DNA from: Cyanoderma ruficeps
Lineage: Eukaryota > Chordata > Aves > Passeriformes > Timaliidae
Reading direction: 5' to 3'
Length of the DNA stretch: 64,000 nucleotides
Assembly (NCBI GenBank): GCA_008694505.1
Contig: VZDJ01000041.1
Location: 5,975,956 to 6,039,955 of the forward strand
The position numbers and the translations under genes are program-made. Position 1 is the first letter of the stretch; each line of letters begins with the position of its first letter. This document shows positions 62,413 to 64,000 of this stretch, in pieces. The notes beneath the pieces were generated by a model that saw nothing but the letters and a program-made list of their open reading frames with translations, did no database searches and was not told where the DNA came from.

Positions 62413-63749
62413 TTCAAAACAATTAATAGGGTATTACATCAATATTCAATGTCATAAGTCCTCTCCCATTCAGTTGCTCTGTCCCACCTAACTCCACTTT
62501 CCATTTCATGAAGGGCTGGACACATAACACATTTGTCTTCTACTTCTGGGTATCAACAGGTGCCATAGTTGTTTTCATCATTCCTGAAGCTGGTAATATC
62601 TTATTCCCTCTGAGCTTCTTGGAATGGACTTCATGAAAGGAAATGGAGCCCCCAGTTCATCCAGCAGGCACCTTGTTCTCCACCTGTTCCCACGTTTATC
62701 TTCATATTTTGGTTTGAATCTCTCTAATGCATAAGACAAGCAGAAGGAGAGATGGCTGTTCATCCCCCTTCTGCCTCCAAAGAAATTACTGAGGCATTAA
62801 ATTACAGCACCTTTCAACCCCATAACAGATATCAGAACAAATGTATTAAGGCTTTGCTGGGAAAGGATATGAATGGGTTTTGTGAAGCAAACTGACAACA
62901 AGTTTACCCTGACCTGTTCCTCATCAAAATCTTGCTTTGAAATGTTTTTAAACACCAGATGCAGCTGGTGACCAAGGTTCAAATAACTGACATTACTAAG
63001 ATGCAGCCAAGATTTCAACAAGGCTCATGGTGACACTTCTGGACACAGATAAGGCTTTGTTGTAAGCATGAAAGCTTGGAACACCACTAATCATATGTAG
63101 GAAAATGTCAAAACAAAAACCATTAGCAGTCTTGAATCCAGTGGAGATGCAGAGAAAAGAAGTTAGCTTAAGGACTAGGGGTGAATAACTGATCCTTAAC
63201 TTTTAGAGTGAGCTATATAAGGAATCTGTGATGTAAGATGTCTGATTACATCTTTGTTCTACAGAGACTCAAATTAACAGACAGTTATTCTCCCATGCTT
63301 TCTTCCACCAAAAGAGAATAATTATAAGGTCTCTTATAAGTGCTCTTCTTGAATTTAAATGAGGAGGACAGCTAAAATTTCAAGAGTCTATTGTGTTTCT
63401 AAAAATTCTTTTAAACATCATCTTACAGGCTTTAATTTCAGATTTGCACCTGGTCTTTGCCTAGGGGCAGAAATAAAAAGAATACAAGTCAAAACACAGA
63501 CACAGAAGCCTTCAGTATTTAGATAGGACAGCTAACAGCACAGTGAAGCTACACATGTTCACAATGTGTTTGGATTACTAAATAAATAGTAATTATTGTA
63601 TTTGCTCTCAGTTCAGTTTACTTGACTTTCAAAATTGTGCAGTGATAAAGAAACTCCATTTTAGCTTCCACTGACATTTGCATAAAACCAGAAATTCCTA
63701 AAATAAAACATAAATCTTAACAATGTCAGAGTCATTTTTCTTTCCATGT
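62413..63749. other. non-coding stretch
   Basis: No gene or recognised repeat. Two short minus-strand open frames near 62578 and 62797 lack domains. Confidence 0.45.
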
Positions 63750-63960
63750 TTTAAAAAAAATCTCCTCTGTCTCTTAAAAAAACCCAACTAACCAAAAACA
63801 ACAACCCACTAAAAAAATTAAAAACACAAAAAACCACCAGCCCAAAACCCAAACAGTTAAAGCTCATTTCCCCTCTGTTTTGCTGTCCTGGTGAGAAGAC
63901 AGTGAAGGAAAAAAAAAAAAAAANAAAAAAAAAAACCCAAACCCCAAAACAACTAAGTTT
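63750..63960 (+). repeat. A/C-rich simple sequence with unresolved base
   Basis: Runs of A broken by cc, ccc and aac words fill about 200 bases. They include a pure A run at 63909-63935 with an N at 63924. The open minus-strand frame across it is an artefact of the low complexity. Confidence 0.85.
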
Positions 63961-64000
63961 ATATAAAGCAGCTCTAACCACAAATGTTAGAATCATTTTA

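Noticed and set aside
1..64000. tRNA, rRNA, CRISPR, operons, or endogenous retroviral gene blocks
   Set aside because: No clover-leaf box pairs, regularly spaced repeats, gene clusters, or gag/pol-like readings other than the CR1 LINE were found by eye. LTRs lacking coding sequence could have been missed.

Overview
This window looks like AT-rich, low-CpG nuclear DNA from a bird, probably from Neoaves. The main evidence is the interspersed repeats. At least seven copies or fragments belong to the CR1 LINE family. They share its typical 3' end (accttaaagatca / ttggaa, ending in 8-bp units such as tgtgattc) and are 5'-truncated, as CR1 copies usually are. There are no operons, bacterial ribosome sites, CRISPR arrays, tRNAs or rRNAs. 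No intact protein-coding gene can be supported. Almost all open frames are short and unrelated to anything I recognise. The window reads as intergenic or deep intronic sequence.

Layout. From 1 to about 3 kb I see only non-coding DNA. Between 3062 and about 4085 lies a decayed leucine-rich-repeat gene of the small leucine-rich proteoglycan type. It has frameshifts and stops but still shows splice-site-like borders, so it is probably an old, non-processed pseudogene. From 5 to 12 kb the sequence is non-coding, with short hairpins and two remnants of old amniote repeats near 8.5 and 9.1 kb. At 12.69-12.89 kb there is a compact CpG-dense block, the only one in the window. Two G-quadruplex motifs lie downstream of it at 13.25 and 13.67 kb. 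This is the best candidate for a promoter or unannotated first exon. From 15 to 21 kb there are small tandem duplications, an AT microsatellite and two minus-strand CR1 ends. From 21 to 41 kb the DNA is repeat-poor and AT-rich, with one 19-N gap at 29483-29501. Around 41 kb there are an old CR1 piece and a 133-bp imperfect hairpin. At 45.7 kb there is a CR1 fragment followed by a poly-A run containing an N. The largest CR1 copy (48.3-49.5 kb) carries a dead reverse transcriptase with stops and a damaged catalytic motif. From 49.5 to 62 kb there is little apart from a short CR1 scrap, a palindrome and a 206-codon open frame at 60960-61580. A well-preserved CR1 3' end lies at 61949-62412. The window ends in A/C-rich simple sequence.

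No set of genes works together here. The elements worth following up are the LRR pseudogene, the isolated CpG island with its G-rich flank, the hairpin at 41.6 kb and the long open frame near 61 kb. I found no convincing new biological system.
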